Positions 30,680-39,521 of a stretch of DNA of 64,000 bases are shown piece by piece. Source of the DNA: Nocardiopsis gilva YIM 90087 (GTDB taxonomy: Bacteria > Actinomycetota > Actinomycetes > Streptosporangiales > Streptosporangiaceae); NCBI RefSeq assembly GCF_002263495.1, contig NZ_CP022753.1, positions 5,572,312 through 5,636,311 on the forward strand, written 5' to 3'. Positions within the stretch are counted from its first letter, which is position 1. Every line of letters starts with the position of its first letter. The notes under the pieces were generated by a model. It worked only from the letters and a program-made list of their open reading frames with translations, was not told the origin of the DNA and made no database searches. A program made the translations under genes and the position numbers.

Positions 30680-31471
30680 ATGCCGACTGAGACCGCCCCC
30701 GGACCCGCATCCGGCGGACGGACCCGCCCCCGTGTGACCGCAGCCGTCCTGGCCGGCGGAACGGGGACCCGTATGGGGGGAGAGCTCCCCAAGCAGCTGC
30801 TGCCCCTGGCGGGGCGACCGATCATCGAGCATGCCATCGCGGCGTTCTGCGCGGCGCCGGACGTCGACGACGTCATCGTGGTGATGGTCGAGGAGCAGGT
30901 GCCCGAGGTCGAGAAGATCGTGGCCGACGCCGGGCTCGGCAGCGGCACGGGCGGCAAGGTCACGGCGATCCTGCCGGGCGGCGCCACGCGCACCGCGTCG
31001 TCCCACACCGCCCTGCGGGCGCTCGACGCCCGCCCCGGAACCGACCTGGTCCTGCTGCACGACGCCGCGCGTCCGCTGGTCTCCGCGGGCACGATCCGCC
31101 GCTGCGTCGGCGCGCTCGCCGAGGTCGGCGCCGCCGGGGTGGCGGTGCCCTCCTCCGACACGGTCGTGGCGGTCGAGCCGGGCGCGTCGGGCGGCGAGGC
31201 CATCCGCGACGTCCCGCCCCGCACCAGCCTGCGCCGGATGCAGACCCCCCAGGGCTTCCGGTTGGACGTGCTCCGCCGCGCCTACGAACTGGCCCTGGCC
31301 GACCCCGGCCTGGTCGCCACCGACGACTGCGGCGTGGTGCTGCGCTACCTGCCCGACGAGGAGGTCCGCGTCATCGAGGGTGAGGAATCCAACATCAAGG
31401 TGACCAACCCCGGCGACGTCGAGATCGCCGAGGTCCTGCTGCGCCTGCGCGACGCAGGGGGGGCGTCATGA
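30680..31471 (+). CDS. IspD/TarI family cytidylyltransferase
   Basis: A 263-residue nucleotidyltransferase. The CTP site is VLAGGTGTRMGGELPKQLLPLAGRPIIEHAI. The mid-region DLVLLHDAARPLVSAGTI and the late segment EEVRVIEGEESNIKVTNPGDVEIAE are hallmarks of the IspD/TarI group. IspD makes CDP-methylerythritol for isoprenoids; TarI makes CDP-ribitol for teichoic acid. The setting (polymer exporter, GDPD, glycosyltransferases, no ispF) favours a TarI-like role, but the two cannot be separated from sequence alone. The first 18 residues are a low-complexity tail. It is translationally coupled to the GDPD gene (ATGA). Confidence 0.85.
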   Translation: MPTETAPGPASGGRTRPRVTAAVLAGGTGTRMGGELPKQLLPLAGRPIIEHAIAAFCAAPDVDDVIVVMVEEQVPEVEKIVADAGLGSGTGGKVTAILPGGATRTASSHTALRALDARPGTDLVLLHDAARPLVSAGTIRRCVGALAEVGAAGVAVPSSDTVVAVEPGASGGEAIRDVPPRTSLRRMQTPQGFRLDVLRRAYELALADPGLVATDDCGVVLRYLPDEEVRVIEGEESNIKVTNPGDVEIAEVLLRLRDAGGAS

Positions 31472-32238
31472 GCGGCGTCTTCACCGCGACCGAGGTCATC
31501 GGGCACCGCGGGGCCGGCCGCACCGCCGCAGGCGAGGAGCGGGAGAACACCATCGCCTCCTTCCTCGCCGCGGTCGAGCAGGGCGCCGCCTGGATCGAGA
31601 TCGACGTCCGCCGCAGCGCCGACGACGGGCTGCTGGTCCACCATGACGCGGCCCTGCCGGACGGGCGCCCCATCATCGACCTCCCGGCCGCGGAGTGCCG
31701 GTCCGCCGGACTGGTCACGCTCGACGAGGCGATCGCGGCCGTCCCCGAGCACATCGGCCTGGACGTGGACGTCAAGACGGTGATGGAGGACGCCGCCGAC
31801 CCACCCGGTCGGCGCACCATGTCGCTGCTGCTTCCGGCCCTGCGGCGGGAGGCGCGGCGGCGCCGGATGTTCGTCTGCTCCTTCGACCCGGGCGCGCTGC
31901 TGGCCGTGCACGCCGAGGCGCCGGAGATCCCCACGGCGTGGATGCCGTTCGTCCGCAACCCGCTGGACCAGGCGGTCGCCGGGGCGGCCGGGCTGGGGTG
32001 CGCGCTGGTGGCCATCGACGCCCGCTCGTTCGGTCTGACCGGCGACGCCCCGCGGCCGGGACGCCGCGAGGTCGCCTACACGGTCGACGTCGCGCACCGG
32101 GCCGGGATGGAGGTCATCTCCTGGTGCCCGGACCCGGTGGACGCGGCGCGGTTCGCCGACGACGGCGTCGACGCCGTGGTCGTGGACGATGTGTCCGGCG
32201 TGGTCGCGTCCTTGGAAGCGCGCCGCGCCCATCGTTGA
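31468..32238 (+). CDS. Glycerophosphodiester phosphodiesterase family protein
   Basis: A 256-residue TIM-barrel hydrolase. It shows the full GDPD catalytic set: VIGHRGAG with HRG, ENTIASF, IEIDVRRSADDGLLVHHDAAL (metal-binding E-x-D and the second His) and later VDVAHRAGMEVISWCPD. No signal peptide is present, so it works in the cytoplasm. The family hydrolyses glycerophosphodiesters to glycerol-3-phosphate and an alcohol. Next to a TarI-like enzyme it could recycle or edit glycerol-phosphate units. The start overlaps the cytidylyltransferase stop by 4 bp, and the stop codon lies inside palindrome copy 4. Confidence 0.88.
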   Translation: MSGVFTATEVIGHRGAGRTAAGEERENTIASFLAAVEQGAAWIEIDVRRSADDGLLVHHDAALPDGRPIIDLPAAECRSAGLVTLDEAIAAVPEHIGLDVDVKTVMEDAADPPGRRTMSLLLPALRREARRRRMFVCSFDPGALLAVHAEAPEIPTAWMPFVRNPLDQAVAGAAGLGCALVAIDARSFGLTGDAPRPGRREVAYTVDVAHRAGMEVISWCPDPVDAARFADDGVDAVVVDDVSGVVASLEARRAHR

Positions 32239-32296
32239 TCTCGGGGATATTGGGGTAAAAACCGGCCGTGAGACCCCGATATCCCCGAGATCAACG
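32233..32296. repeat. Long palindrome, family copy 4
   Basis: Twenty-four-base arms (32233-32256 and 32273-32296) flank a 16-base loop. One position pairs as G-T. The left arm overlaps the GDPD stop codon (32236-32238), and the right arm ends 6 bp before the stop of the convergent GT2 gene. The core is that of the other copies. Confidence 0.9.
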
Positions 32297-32302
32297 CAAC
32301 GG

Positions 32303-33367
32303 TCAGGCGTTGGCGCGCTTGGCCCGCGCGGTGCGGGAGTCCGCCCCCAGCCCGGGCGGGCTGGTGAGGAAACCGACGCCCCAGGCCATGTGCATCGTGG
32401 CGAGTGCCACGGGGATGGCCGGCCACGCCTTGGGGGGCAGGCCCCGGCCCAGCGGCAGCGATGCGGCGAGGATCGCGGCGATGTAGCCGCCCGGGATGAT
32501 CCAGGCGGGCCAGAAGGCGAACCCGGCCACCAGTCCGACCAGGATGGCGGTGACCGCGACCGGCGCGGCGAGGTAGCGGAGGTTGATCGTGCCCTTGTGC
32601 TGGCGGGCCACCACCCGGCGCCAGCGGCCGTAGTGGAAGTACTGCCTGGCGAGCCCCTTGGCATTGGGCCGCGGCCGGTAGGAGACGCGCATCCGCGGCT
32701 GGAACCACACGACACCGCCGGTGCTGCGGATCCGGTGGTTCATCTCCCAGTCCTGGGCGCGCAGGAACGCCTCGTCGTACCCCTCCACCCGGTCGAGCGC
32801 CGACCTGCGGAAGACACCCAGGTAGACGGTGTCGGCGGGGCCGCCCTCGCCCCCGGTGTGGAAGCGCGCGTTGCCCACGCCGACCTTGGAGGTCATGGCG
32901 GCGGCCACGGCCTGCTCCCAGGGGGTCTCGCCCTCGGCTGCCATGATGCCGCCGACGTTGTCCGCGCCCGTCTCCTCCAGTGTCTCCACGGCCACGCGCA
33001 GGTAGTCCGACGGCATCATGGCGTGGCCGTCGATGCGGGCGACGATGGAGTTGGAGGAGGCGTGGATCGCCGCGTTGAGCCCGGCCGGGGTGCGGCCGGT
33101 GGGGTTGGCCACCACCTTCACGCGGGGGTCGGCGGCGGCCAGCGCGTCGGCCACCTCCTGGGTGCGGTCCGTCGACGGTCCGACGGCGAGCACCACCTCG
33201 AGCTCGCCCGGGTACTCCTGGGCGAGGACGTGCCGCACGGCGGCCTCAAGGTGGCGCTCCTCGTTCAGGATGGGCATGACAACCGATACGGCAGGCCAGG
33301 TCACGGTCGCTTCCAAGTGGTCACCAGGGGGCTGTTCACGGGAGAAGTCCGCCATCGGGTCTGCCAT
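32303..33367 (-). CDS. Glycosyltransferase family 2 (ExoA/CelA-like) with C-terminal helices
   Basis: A 354-residue protein. The GT-A fold opens VSVVMPILNEERHLEAAVRHV. VVLAVGPSTDRTQEVADAL binds the nucleotide, IVARIDGHAMMP gives an atypical D-x-H metal site, and FLRAQDWEMNHRIRSTGG is the ED-x-E/acceptor motif. Four hydrophobic segments near residues 270-345 suggest a membrane-bound enzyme. The arrangement matches ExoA-like transferases that extend lipid-linked sugars. Two close in-frame ATG starts exist (33367 and 33355); neither has a strong ribosome-binding site. It is convergent with the GDPD gene across palindrome copy 4. Confidence 0.85.
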   Translation of the reverse strand: MADPMADFSREQPPGDHLEATVTWPAVSVVMPILNEERHLEAAVRHVLAQEYPGELEVVLAVGPSTDRTQEVADALAAADPRVKVVANPTGRTPAGLNAAIHASSNSIVARIDGHAMMPSDYLRVAVETLEETGADNVGGIMAAEGETPWEQAVAAAMTSKVGVGNARFHTGGEGGPADTVYLGVFRRSALDRVEGYDEAFLRAQDWEMNHRIRSTGGVVWFQPRMRVSYRPRPNAKGLARQYFHYGRWRRVVARQHKGTINLRYLAAPVAVTAILVGLVAGFAFWPAWIIPGGYIAAILAASLPLGRGLPPKAWPAIPVALATMHMAWGVGFLTSPPGLGADSRTARAKRANA

Positions 33368-33659
33368 CGCGGCGCGGGGACCCGGGGTCGGCGTGCTTCG
33401 CAGATAACGGTACCGGCAGTTCCGGCCGGTTCCGGCCCTGCTCACCGGTCGGCCCGCCGCTGGTGGGCCGCGGCCGCGCGCTGCCCGCCCCCTGCCCGCG
33501 CCCACGTGGCGGACCATCCTCCTCCGATCCGATCGCTGTTGCCGCGTACCGGGCGACAACACGCCGAGGACCGACATCCGGTGACCCATCGGTGGATTGG
33601 GTGACAACCTAGGGAAGCCAAGAACCGGGGGCGACACGCGGGTGTCGGGGAGGGGACGC

Positions 33660-35159
33660 ATGAGCGAGCGGCAGGACGGGCCGGAATTCCGCCGGGTGCG
33701 TTCGGCGCCTACGCCGCCCGCGTCGCCGCCTCACACCACCCGGACACGTCACACTATGGCACTGCCCAGCCGTGCGGCACGCCGAAAGCAGTGGGCGCTG
33801 CTGGCCGCCGGGACGATGTCGGTGATCGTCCTGCTGGCCTCGGTCGCCGCGTGGGGGCTGACCGGCTGGATGTCCGGCCAGCTGAACCGGTTCGACGTGT
33901 TCGGGGGGCTGGGCGGCGACCGCCCGGACCCCGGCCCCAAGGGCGCGGTCAACGTCCTGCTGATCGGCTCCGACAGCCGCGCCGAGGTGGGCGACGGAAA
34001 GAAGCTGGGTGTGGGCCACGTGGAGGGGCAGCGCTCCGACACCATGATGCTGGTCCACCTGAACCACGACCGCGACCGGATCACCGTCGTCGGCATCCCC
34101 CGCGACTCCTGGGTGGACGTTCCGGGACACGGCAAGAACAAGATCAACGCGGCCTACCAGTTCGGCGGCCCGCAGCTGACCGTGCGGACCGTGGAGTCGC
34201 TGACGCGGGTGCGCATCGATCACTACGTCGAGGTCGACTTCACCGGGTTCGTCGACGTCGTGGACGCGCTCGGCGGTATCGAGGTGTGTCTGCCCGAACC
34301 GATCTCGGACCCCAAGGCCAACCTGGACATGGACGCGGGCACCCACAAGGTGGACGGCACCCAGGCGCTCGGCTTCGCCCGCACCCGCAAGACCGCGGGC
34401 GGCGACCTCGACCGCATCGACCGGCAGCAGCAGGTCATGTCGGCACTGCTGGACAAGGCACTGGACTCGAACACGCTGAGCGATCCGGGCCGGTTCACCG
34501 CCTTCCTCGACAGCGCGCTCAGCTCGATCACCGTCGACGAGGGCCTGGACACCACGACCATCAACGAGCTCGCCAACCAAATGCGCGACATCGGGCTGGG
34601 CGACGTCTCCTTCACCCAGGTCCCGCTGGACGACACGGCCTACTGGACGCCGCGCGGCGACGTCGCGGTCACCTGGAACCGCACGGCCGCCAACGTCATG
34701 TTCGCGCAGATCGCCGCGGACAAGCCGGTCACCGAGCCGGAGAAGAAGGGACGGCCGGGGGTGGACGAGCCGAGCGCCGGTGACATCCGCGTGCAGATCT
34801 TCAACGGGACCGGCACGCCGGGCCAGGGAGGCAGGGCCAGCGCGGCGTTCCGCGACGCCGGGTTCCAGGTGCCGGGGACGGCGCAGAACTGGTCGTCCAA
34901 GGACGTCTCGACGACGTTGGTGCGGCACTCCCCGAAGCGGAAGAAGGCGGCCGAGGCCGTCGCCGATGTCATCCCCGACGCCAAGTTGCAGGAGGACCCC
35001 ACACTCGGCGAGGAGGTGCAGGTGGTGATCGGCTTCAACTACGCGGGAATCGACGCGCCCGATGCACCCCCGGCCCCGACGCCGTCGGCCACCCCGAGCG
35101 CGGGCGAACGCGGCGAGGTCCACACCTCCACCGCCAAGGACAACGTCTGCTCCCCATAG
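33660..35159 (+). CDS. LytR-CpsA-Psr (LCP) family ligase, second copy
   Basis: A 499-residue membrane-anchored enzyme, similar in design to the LCP at 10542. It has a disordered N-terminus, one membrane helix (about 44-68), and an LCP domain with GSDSRAEVG (103-111), QRSDTMM (R125, D127) and GIPRDSW (R148, D149). A C-terminal LytR_C domain (about 370-455) and a Pro/Thr-rich tail follow. It should attach a polyprenyl-linked glycopolymer to the cell wall. GGAGGGG lies 3 bp before ATG 33660; a later ATG at 33756 would drop the disordered part only. Two LCP genes in one locus are common where more than one polymer is made. Confidence 0.92.
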   Translation: MSERQDGPEFRRVRSAPTPPASPPHTTRTRHTMALPSRAARRKQWALLAAGTMSVIVLLASVAAWGLTGWMSGQLNRFDVFGGLGGDRPDPGPKGAVNVLLIGSDSRAEVGDGKKLGVGHVEGQRSDTMMLVHLNHDRDRITVVGIPRDSWVDVPGHGKNKINAAYQFGGPQLTVRTVESLTRVRIDHYVEVDFTGFVDVVDALGGIEVCLPEPISDPKANLDMDAGTHKVDGTQALGFARTRKTAGGDLDRIDRQQQVMSALLDKALDSNTLSDPGRFTAFLDSALSSITVDEGLDTTTINELANQMRDIGLGDVSFTQVPLDDTAYWTPRGDVAVTWNRTAANVMFAQIAADKPVTEPEKKGRPGVDEPSAGDIRVQIFNGTGTPGQGGRASAAFRDAGFQVPGTAQNWSSKDVSTTLVRHSPKRKKAAEAVADVIPDAKLQEDPTLGEEVQVVIGFNYAGIDAPDAPPAPTPSATPSAGERGEVHTSTAKDNVCSP

Positions 35160-35201
35160 TCTGCTCCGCATAGGCGGATCGGAGGGGCGAGCGCGCCCCG
35201 C

Positions 35202-35225
35202 GGATACCGGCGCGCGCCGGTATCC
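35202..35225. terminator. Perfect 24-bp palindrome after the second LCP gene
   Basis: Two 12-base arms, GGATACCGGCGC and its mirror, meet without a spacer. It lies 43 bp after the LCP stop and about 57 bp before the next start, so it could be a terminator or an operator for the 35282 gene. Confidence 0.6.
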
Positions 35226-35281
35226 TGAAGGCCCTAGGCCGAATTGGGACGGGGCCAGGTACCGAGCCGCGAGGAGGCCTC

Positions 35282-36010
35282 ATGTTGCGCCACCTGATCG
35301 GGCTGGTGATCGGTCTGATCGTCGCTCCCCTGCTGTGGCTGGGCGTCGCGTGGGCGGCCACCGCCATCGAACCGGTCCTGCGAGGGGAGGGCTTCGGAGC
35401 CCCAATGGTGTTGCCCGCGGTCGGCGTGCTGATGCTCGTCGGGGTGATCTGCGGGTTCCTCGCCGGTACGCGGATGTCGCCCCTGGCGGCGCTCGTCTCC
35501 GGCGGACTGATCCTGGCCTTCTACCTGTGGCCGGTGGTGAACCCCGCCTCGGCCAACGCCGTTCTGTCCGGATGGATCGACCAGGGCACCTTCATGCACC
35601 CCGTGGGTGCGGCGCTGCCGATCGCGCTTCCACTGGGCACCCTGCTCTTCATCTCCGCACTGGCGCCCTCGCGCTGGCGGCGGTCCGCGGCGCCGGAGTC
35701 CGTGCCGGTGGCACCGGCCGCCCCCGCGGACGAGCCCGGATCCGCTCCGGGTCCGCACGGCCCCGGCCGCCATGCCCGGGACACAGAGCCCGGCACAGGC
35801 GCGGCGGGCCTCGGCCACTCCGGGCCGGGCGCGCTGGAGTCCGATGTGCCGATTCCGCCGCCGTCGCCCCATGCCGATGCCGGCGGAGATGCCAAGACGA
35901 CCCTTCCGTTCCGCCGGAACTCCGCGACCGGCGCGGCGGAGCCCGATGAGGAGACGCCGCCGGAGTCCACGTCGCGCACCCGCCTGTTCGGCAGGGGCGA
36001 CCGCCCCTGA
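35282..36010 (+). CDS. Small multi-pass membrane protein with disordered tail, unknown function
   Basis: A 242-residue protein. Four hydrophobic segments (about 5-25, 42-62, 68-90 and 110-128) form a compact membrane part, and residues 135-242 are a Pro/Ala/Glu/Asp-rich disordered tail ending FGRGDRP. GGAGG lies 5 bp before ATG 35282, a strong ribosome-binding site. I do not recognise the family and there is no catalytic motif. It sits between the second LCP gene and UDP-glucose dehydrogenase, so a link with wall synthesis is possible but is inferred from position only. Confidence 0.75.
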   Translation: MLRHLIGLVIGLIVAPLLWLGVAWAATAIEPVLRGEGFGAPMVLPAVGVLMLVGVICGFLAGTRMSPLAALVSGGLILAFYLWPVVNPASANAVLSGWIDQGTFMHPVGAALPIALPLGTLLFISALAPSRWRRSAAPESVPVAPAAPADEPGSAPGPHGPGRHARDTEPGTGAAGLGHSGPGALESDVPIPPPSPHADAGGDAKTTLPFRRNSATGAAEPDEETPPESTSRTRLFGRGDRP

Positions 36011-36476
36011 CCGCCGCACCAGGGCGGGCCGTCACGACTCGCCCTGCCACCGGGGCGTTGCGCGCCTACCCACAGGTAACCTCGGGCTCGACGACGCACC
36101 CCCGAACTGCCACAATTCATCGCACGAGATGACGAACCACGCATCCCCGTGCGCCATCCATACCGTCTTGAGATCTCCTACGGGTTGTACCGGGCGCGTC
36201 CTACGGCTATGTGAGAACTAACGGACGCAACCGATCGGCGGCGCTCAGGGACGCACAATGCGGGAAATCGACCGACCGCGGAACACCATCGCTGACACCC
36301 CGCCCCACCACGTGACACCGCTCCCCCAATACGGCCCGGGGACCGCTCATCCCCAGGCCCATCAGGCGTCGCACCGGTACTACCATGCCAAGGCCGGTTC
36401 ACCTGAGCGCACCCAGGCGATCGAACACGCACGAAGGGCGTGAACGCGGCAGCAGTCGAGAGAGGAACTTGGACCA
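36011..36476. other. Intergenic region, 466 bp, long leader before ugd
   Basis: It is less GC-rich around 36110-36240. A small open frame (36258-36443) with ATG lies just before ugd, but its codon use is poor and it has no visible ribosome-binding site. GAGAGG at 36459-36464 is the ribosome-binding site for the TTG start of ugd. The promoter of ugd probably lies near 36100-36250. No known riboswitch fold is evident. Confidence 0.5.
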
Positions 36477-37844
36477 TTGGTCGCAGACAAGCAGCGGGTC
36501 AGCGGCGCTGAGCCCACGCGGACGGGCCCCAGCAGGATCTCGGTCATCGGGACGGGATACCTGGGTGCCACACACGCCGCCTGCATGGCCGAACTCGGCT
36601 TCGACGTGCTGGGCCTCGACGTGGACCAAGCCAAGATCGACGCCCTGTCCTCCGGCCAGCTCCCCTTCTACGAGCCCGGCCTGGAGGAGGTCCTGACCCG
36701 CAACCTGGCCAACGGCCGACTGCGGTTCACCACCTCCTACGACGAGGTCGCCGAGTTCGCCGACGTCCACTTCATCTGCGTGGGCACGCCGCAGCGCGGC
36801 GACTCCAACGCCGCCGACCTCACCTACGTCGAATCGGCCGTCGAGTCCCTGGGGCCCCGGTTGGCCCGTCCGACGGTCGTGATCGGCAAGTCCACCGTGC
36901 CGGTGGGCACCGCCGCCTGCAGCGCGGCCCGGCTGCAGACCCTGGCTCCAGCCGGCGACGGCGTCGAGGTGGGGTGGAGCCCGGAGTTCCTGCGCGAGGG
37001 CTTCGGCGTGGAGGACACGCTGCGCCCCAACCGGATCGTGATCGGCACCGACTCGCCCCGCGTCGAGGCCGCCATGCGCGAGATCTCCGCCGCGCAGATC
37101 GAGCAGAACATCCCGTTCCTGGTCACCGACCTGCAGACCGCCGAACTGGTCAAGGTCGCCGCCAACGCCTTCCTCGCTACCAAGATCTCCTTCATCAACG
37201 CCATGGCCGAGGTCTCGGAGGCCGCGGGCGCCGACGTCATGCAGCTGGCCCAGGCGCTGTCGTACGACGACCGGATCGGCGGCAAGTTCCTCGGGCCGGG
37301 CCTGGGCTTCGGCGGCGGGTGTCTGCCCAAGGACATCCGCGCGTTCATGGCCCGCGCCGACGAGCTGGGCGTGGAGCCCGCGCTGTCGTTCCTGCGCGAG
37401 GTCGACGCCATCAACCAGCGGCGCCGGGCGCGCACCATCGACATCGCGCGCACGCTGATCGGCGGGGGGTTCGCCGGGCGCACGGTCGGTGTGCTGGGGG
37501 CGTCGTTCAAACCCAACTCGGACGACATCCGCGACTCGCCCGCGCTGGACGTCGCGTCCACGATCTCCTCCCTGGGGGCGACGGTGACGGTGTACGACCC
37601 CGAGGCTCTGGACAACGCGCGGCAGGTGCACCCGGAGCTGAACTACGCGCACTCGATGCTGGAGGCGGTGCGTGACGCGGAGGTCGTGCTGCTGCTGACC
37701 GACTGGGCCGAGTTCCGCGACGCCGACCCGGATGAGCTGGCCAAGATGGTGGCCGAGCCGCACATCGTGGACGGCCGCAACGCGCTGGACCCGACCCACT
37801 GGCGCGCCCGGGGCTGGACCTACCGCGCCCTCGGACGCCCCTAG
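36477..37844 (+). CDS. ugd: UDP-glucose 6-dehydrogenase
   Basis: A 455-residue nucleotide-sugar dehydrogenase that makes UDP-glucuronate from UDP-glucose. The NAD fold starts ISVIGTGYLGATHAACMAELG. GKSTVPVGTA, the Lys226/Asn230 pair in ELVKVAANAFLATKISF, and the catalytic Cys282 in GFGGGCLPKDIRAF are all present; the FGGGCLPKD form marks the UDP-glucose branch rather than the WecC branch at 19408. The start is TTG 36477 behind GAGAGG, as there is no ATG or GTG near the conserved N-terminus. A hairpin at 37888 ends the transcript. UDP-glucuronate, or sugars derived from it, would feed the nearby glycosyltransferases. Confidence 0.94.
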   Translation: MVADKQRVSGAEPTRTGPSRISVIGTGYLGATHAACMAELGFDVLGLDVDQAKIDALSSGQLPFYEPGLEEVLTRNLANGRLRFTTSYDEVAEFADVHFICVGTPQRGDSNAADLTYVESAVESLGPRLARPTVVIGKSTVPVGTAACSAARLQTLAPAGDGVEVGWSPEFLREGFGVEDTLRPNRIVIGTDSPRVEAAMREISAAQIEQNIPFLVTDLQTAELVKVAANAFLATKISFINAMAEVSEAAGADVMQLAQALSYDDRIGGKFLGPGLGFGGGCLPKDIRAFMARADELGVEPALSFLREVDAINQRRRARTIDIARTLIGGGFAGRTVGVLGASFKPNSDDIRDSPALDVASTISSLGATVTVYDPEALDNARQVHPELNYAHSMLEAVRDAEVVLLLTDWAEFRDADPDELAKMVAEPHIVDGRNALDPTHWRARGWTYRALGRP

Positions 37845-37887
37845 CCAGGACGCCACGCGTCCACATCGCCGACACAGCAGGACCTTT

Positions 37888-37917
37888 CGGCGGCGGCCCG
37901 ACAGCGGGTCGCCGCCG
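37888..37917 (+). terminator. Hairpin with short T-run after ugd
   Basis: Thirteen-base arms (37888-37900 and 37905-37917) with one G-T pair and a 4-base loop, followed by TTTCGCT. It lies 43 bp past the ugd stop. Confidence 0.82.
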
Positions 37918-37972
37918 TTTCGCTACCCCCCAGTAACCCCAAATTGTCCCAATACGCCCAATATGGGCACCT

Positions 37973-38929
37973 ATGTACAAGCGAATAGCCTCCGTCCTGC
38001 TGACCGTTCTCGCGATCTCCGGCCTCACCGGGATCGCACCAGCAGCAGCCGATAGCAGGCCCTCCCCCACGATCGCCACGTACAACGTCTTCTTCCTCCC
38101 CAAGGCCCTGTATCCGAACTGGGGCCAGGACAAGCGCGCCGACCTCATCGCCGACGACGGCGTCGTCGCCGACCAGGACGTGGTCGTCTTCCAGGAACTG
38201 TTCGACAACTCCAGCGCCGACCGGCTGCGGGCGGCCATCTCCGAGACGCACCCCTACGGCACCCCCGTCGTCGGCCGGTCCCGGTCGGGCTGGGACGAGA
38301 CCACCGGGTACCGGGACGAGACCACGACCAACGGTGGCGTAAGCGTCCACAGCGTGTGGCCGATCGTCCGCAAGGAGCAGCACATCTACTCCTCGTCCTG
38401 CGGCTCCGACTGGTTCTCCAACAAGGGTTTCGCCTACGCCGAGATCGAGACCCCGGACGGCCCGCTGCACGTCGTCGGTACGCACATGCAGTCCGAGGAC
38501 AGTGCCTGCACCAGCGGCCAGGCCGCGCGTATCCGCTCCGAGCAGCTCGCCCAGATCCGCTCCTTCCTGGACCGCAAGCAGATCCCCGACGACGAGCAGG
38601 TCTACCTGGCCGGTGACCTCAACATCATCGGCGGCTCCACCGAGTACGAGGAGGCGGTCGAGGCACTCGACGCCGTCGCTCCCGACTTCAGCGGGGCCGA
38701 GTACTCGTGGGACCCCTCGACCAACTCGGTCGCCGCGGACCAGTACCCGGGCTACGACCCCGAGCACCTCGACTACGTCCTGCCCATCCGCAACGGGGCC
38801 GCGCCGCAGTCCTTCCGCAACGAGACGCGTGCGGTGAAGAGCGAACCCTGGACGGTCAGTTCCTGGGGCAAGGAGTACACCTACACCGACTACTCCGACC
38901 ACTACCCCGTGTTCGGCGGCACGGCCTGA
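37973..38929 (+). CDS. Secreted sphingomyelinase-type phosphodiesterase
   Basis: A 318-residue protein of the exonuclease-endonuclease-phosphatase fold, in the neutral sphingomyelinase C / phospholipase C branch. An N-terminal Sec signal peptide is clear: a basic start, hydrophobic 6-20, then APAAADS with cleavage near residue 27. The catalytic elements appear in order: ATYNVFFLP, VVVFQELFDNS with the metal Glu, THMQS, AGDLNIIGG (Asp/Asn) and the final SDHYPV (Asp-His). It should be exported and cleave sphingomyelin or a phosphodiester headgroup. The true substrate is not determined. It has its own short upstream gap and no operon partner. Confidence 0.9.
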   Translation: MYKRIASVLLTVLAISGLTGIAPAAADSRPSPTIATYNVFFLPKALYPNWGQDKRADLIADDGVVADQDVVVFQELFDNSSADRLRAAISETHPYGTPVVGRSRSGWDETTGYRDETTTNGGVSVHSVWPIVRKEQHIYSSSCGSDWFSNKGFAYAEIETPDGPLHVVGTHMQSEDSACTSGQAARIRSEQLAQIRSFLDRKQIPDDEQVYLAGDLNIIGGSTEYEEAVEALDAVAPDFSGAEYSWDPSTNSVAADQYPGYDPEHLDYVLPIRNGAAPQSFRNETRAVKSEPWTVSSWGKEYTYTDYSDHYPVFGGTA

Positions 38930-38964
38930 CCTCTGCGCGGCCGGGGAATGGGCACAATCGGACC

Positions 38965-39402
38965 ATGAGCAACAGCAGCCACGCCAACGGCGACGACGTC
39001 AGCGATGACGTGATCCGCCGCATCCTGCGGGAGAGCGAGGTCTGGGCGGTCGTCGGCCTCGGGAACAACCCCCGCCGCCCCGCCTACGGCGTCGCCAGGT
39101 TCCTGCAGGCGCACGGCAAGCGCATCGTCCCGGTGCATCCCACGGCCGCCACCGTGCACGGCGAGCGAGGCTACGCCTCGCTCGCCGACATCCCCTTCGA
39201 GATCGACGTGGCCGACGTGTTCCGCCGATCGGAGGACGCGGGCGGCGTCGCCGACGAGGCGCTCGCCCGCGACGACATCACGACGGTCTGGTTCCAGCTC
39301 GGGGTCATCGACCACGCGGCGGCCCAGCGGGTGCGCGACGCCGGACGGACCATGGTGATGGACCACTGCCCCGCCATCGAATGGCCCCGGCTTCTGGGCT
39401 GA
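38965..39402 (+). CDS. CoA-binding (YccU-type) protein
   Basis: A 145-residue single-domain Rossmann protein of the CoA_binding family. The sequence VWAVVGLGNNPRRPAYGVARFL and VPVHPTAATVHGERGYASLADIPF are family marks; the later MDHCPAIE keeps the conserved Cys of YccU proteins. These small proteins are thought to bind CoA or a related nucleotide, but their role is unclear. ATG 38965 is the start and the length is normal. It follows the phosphodiesterase gene by 35 bp and may be read through from it. Confidence 0.87.
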   Translation: MSNSSHANGDDVSDDVIRRILRESEVWAVVGLGNNPRRPAYGVARFLQAHGKRIVPVHPTAATVHGERGYASLADIPFEIDVADVFRRSEDAGGVADEALARDDITTVWFQLGVIDHAAAQRVRDAGRTMVMDHCPAIEWPRLLG

Positions 39403-39521
39403 TCCGCGCCCGGCGGGGAATGGCGGGACGCACCCGTCGCCGTGCCGGCTTCGCGTTCTCGCTCCGCCGTACACCCCACCTGCTCTGCGTCGATTCGCGG
39501 CGGCTCACGTGGGGTAGAGGC

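Noticed and set aside
36258..36443. Small open frame of 61 codons just before ugd
   Set aside because: No visible ribosome-binding site and no codon bias; kept only as a remark in the leader description.
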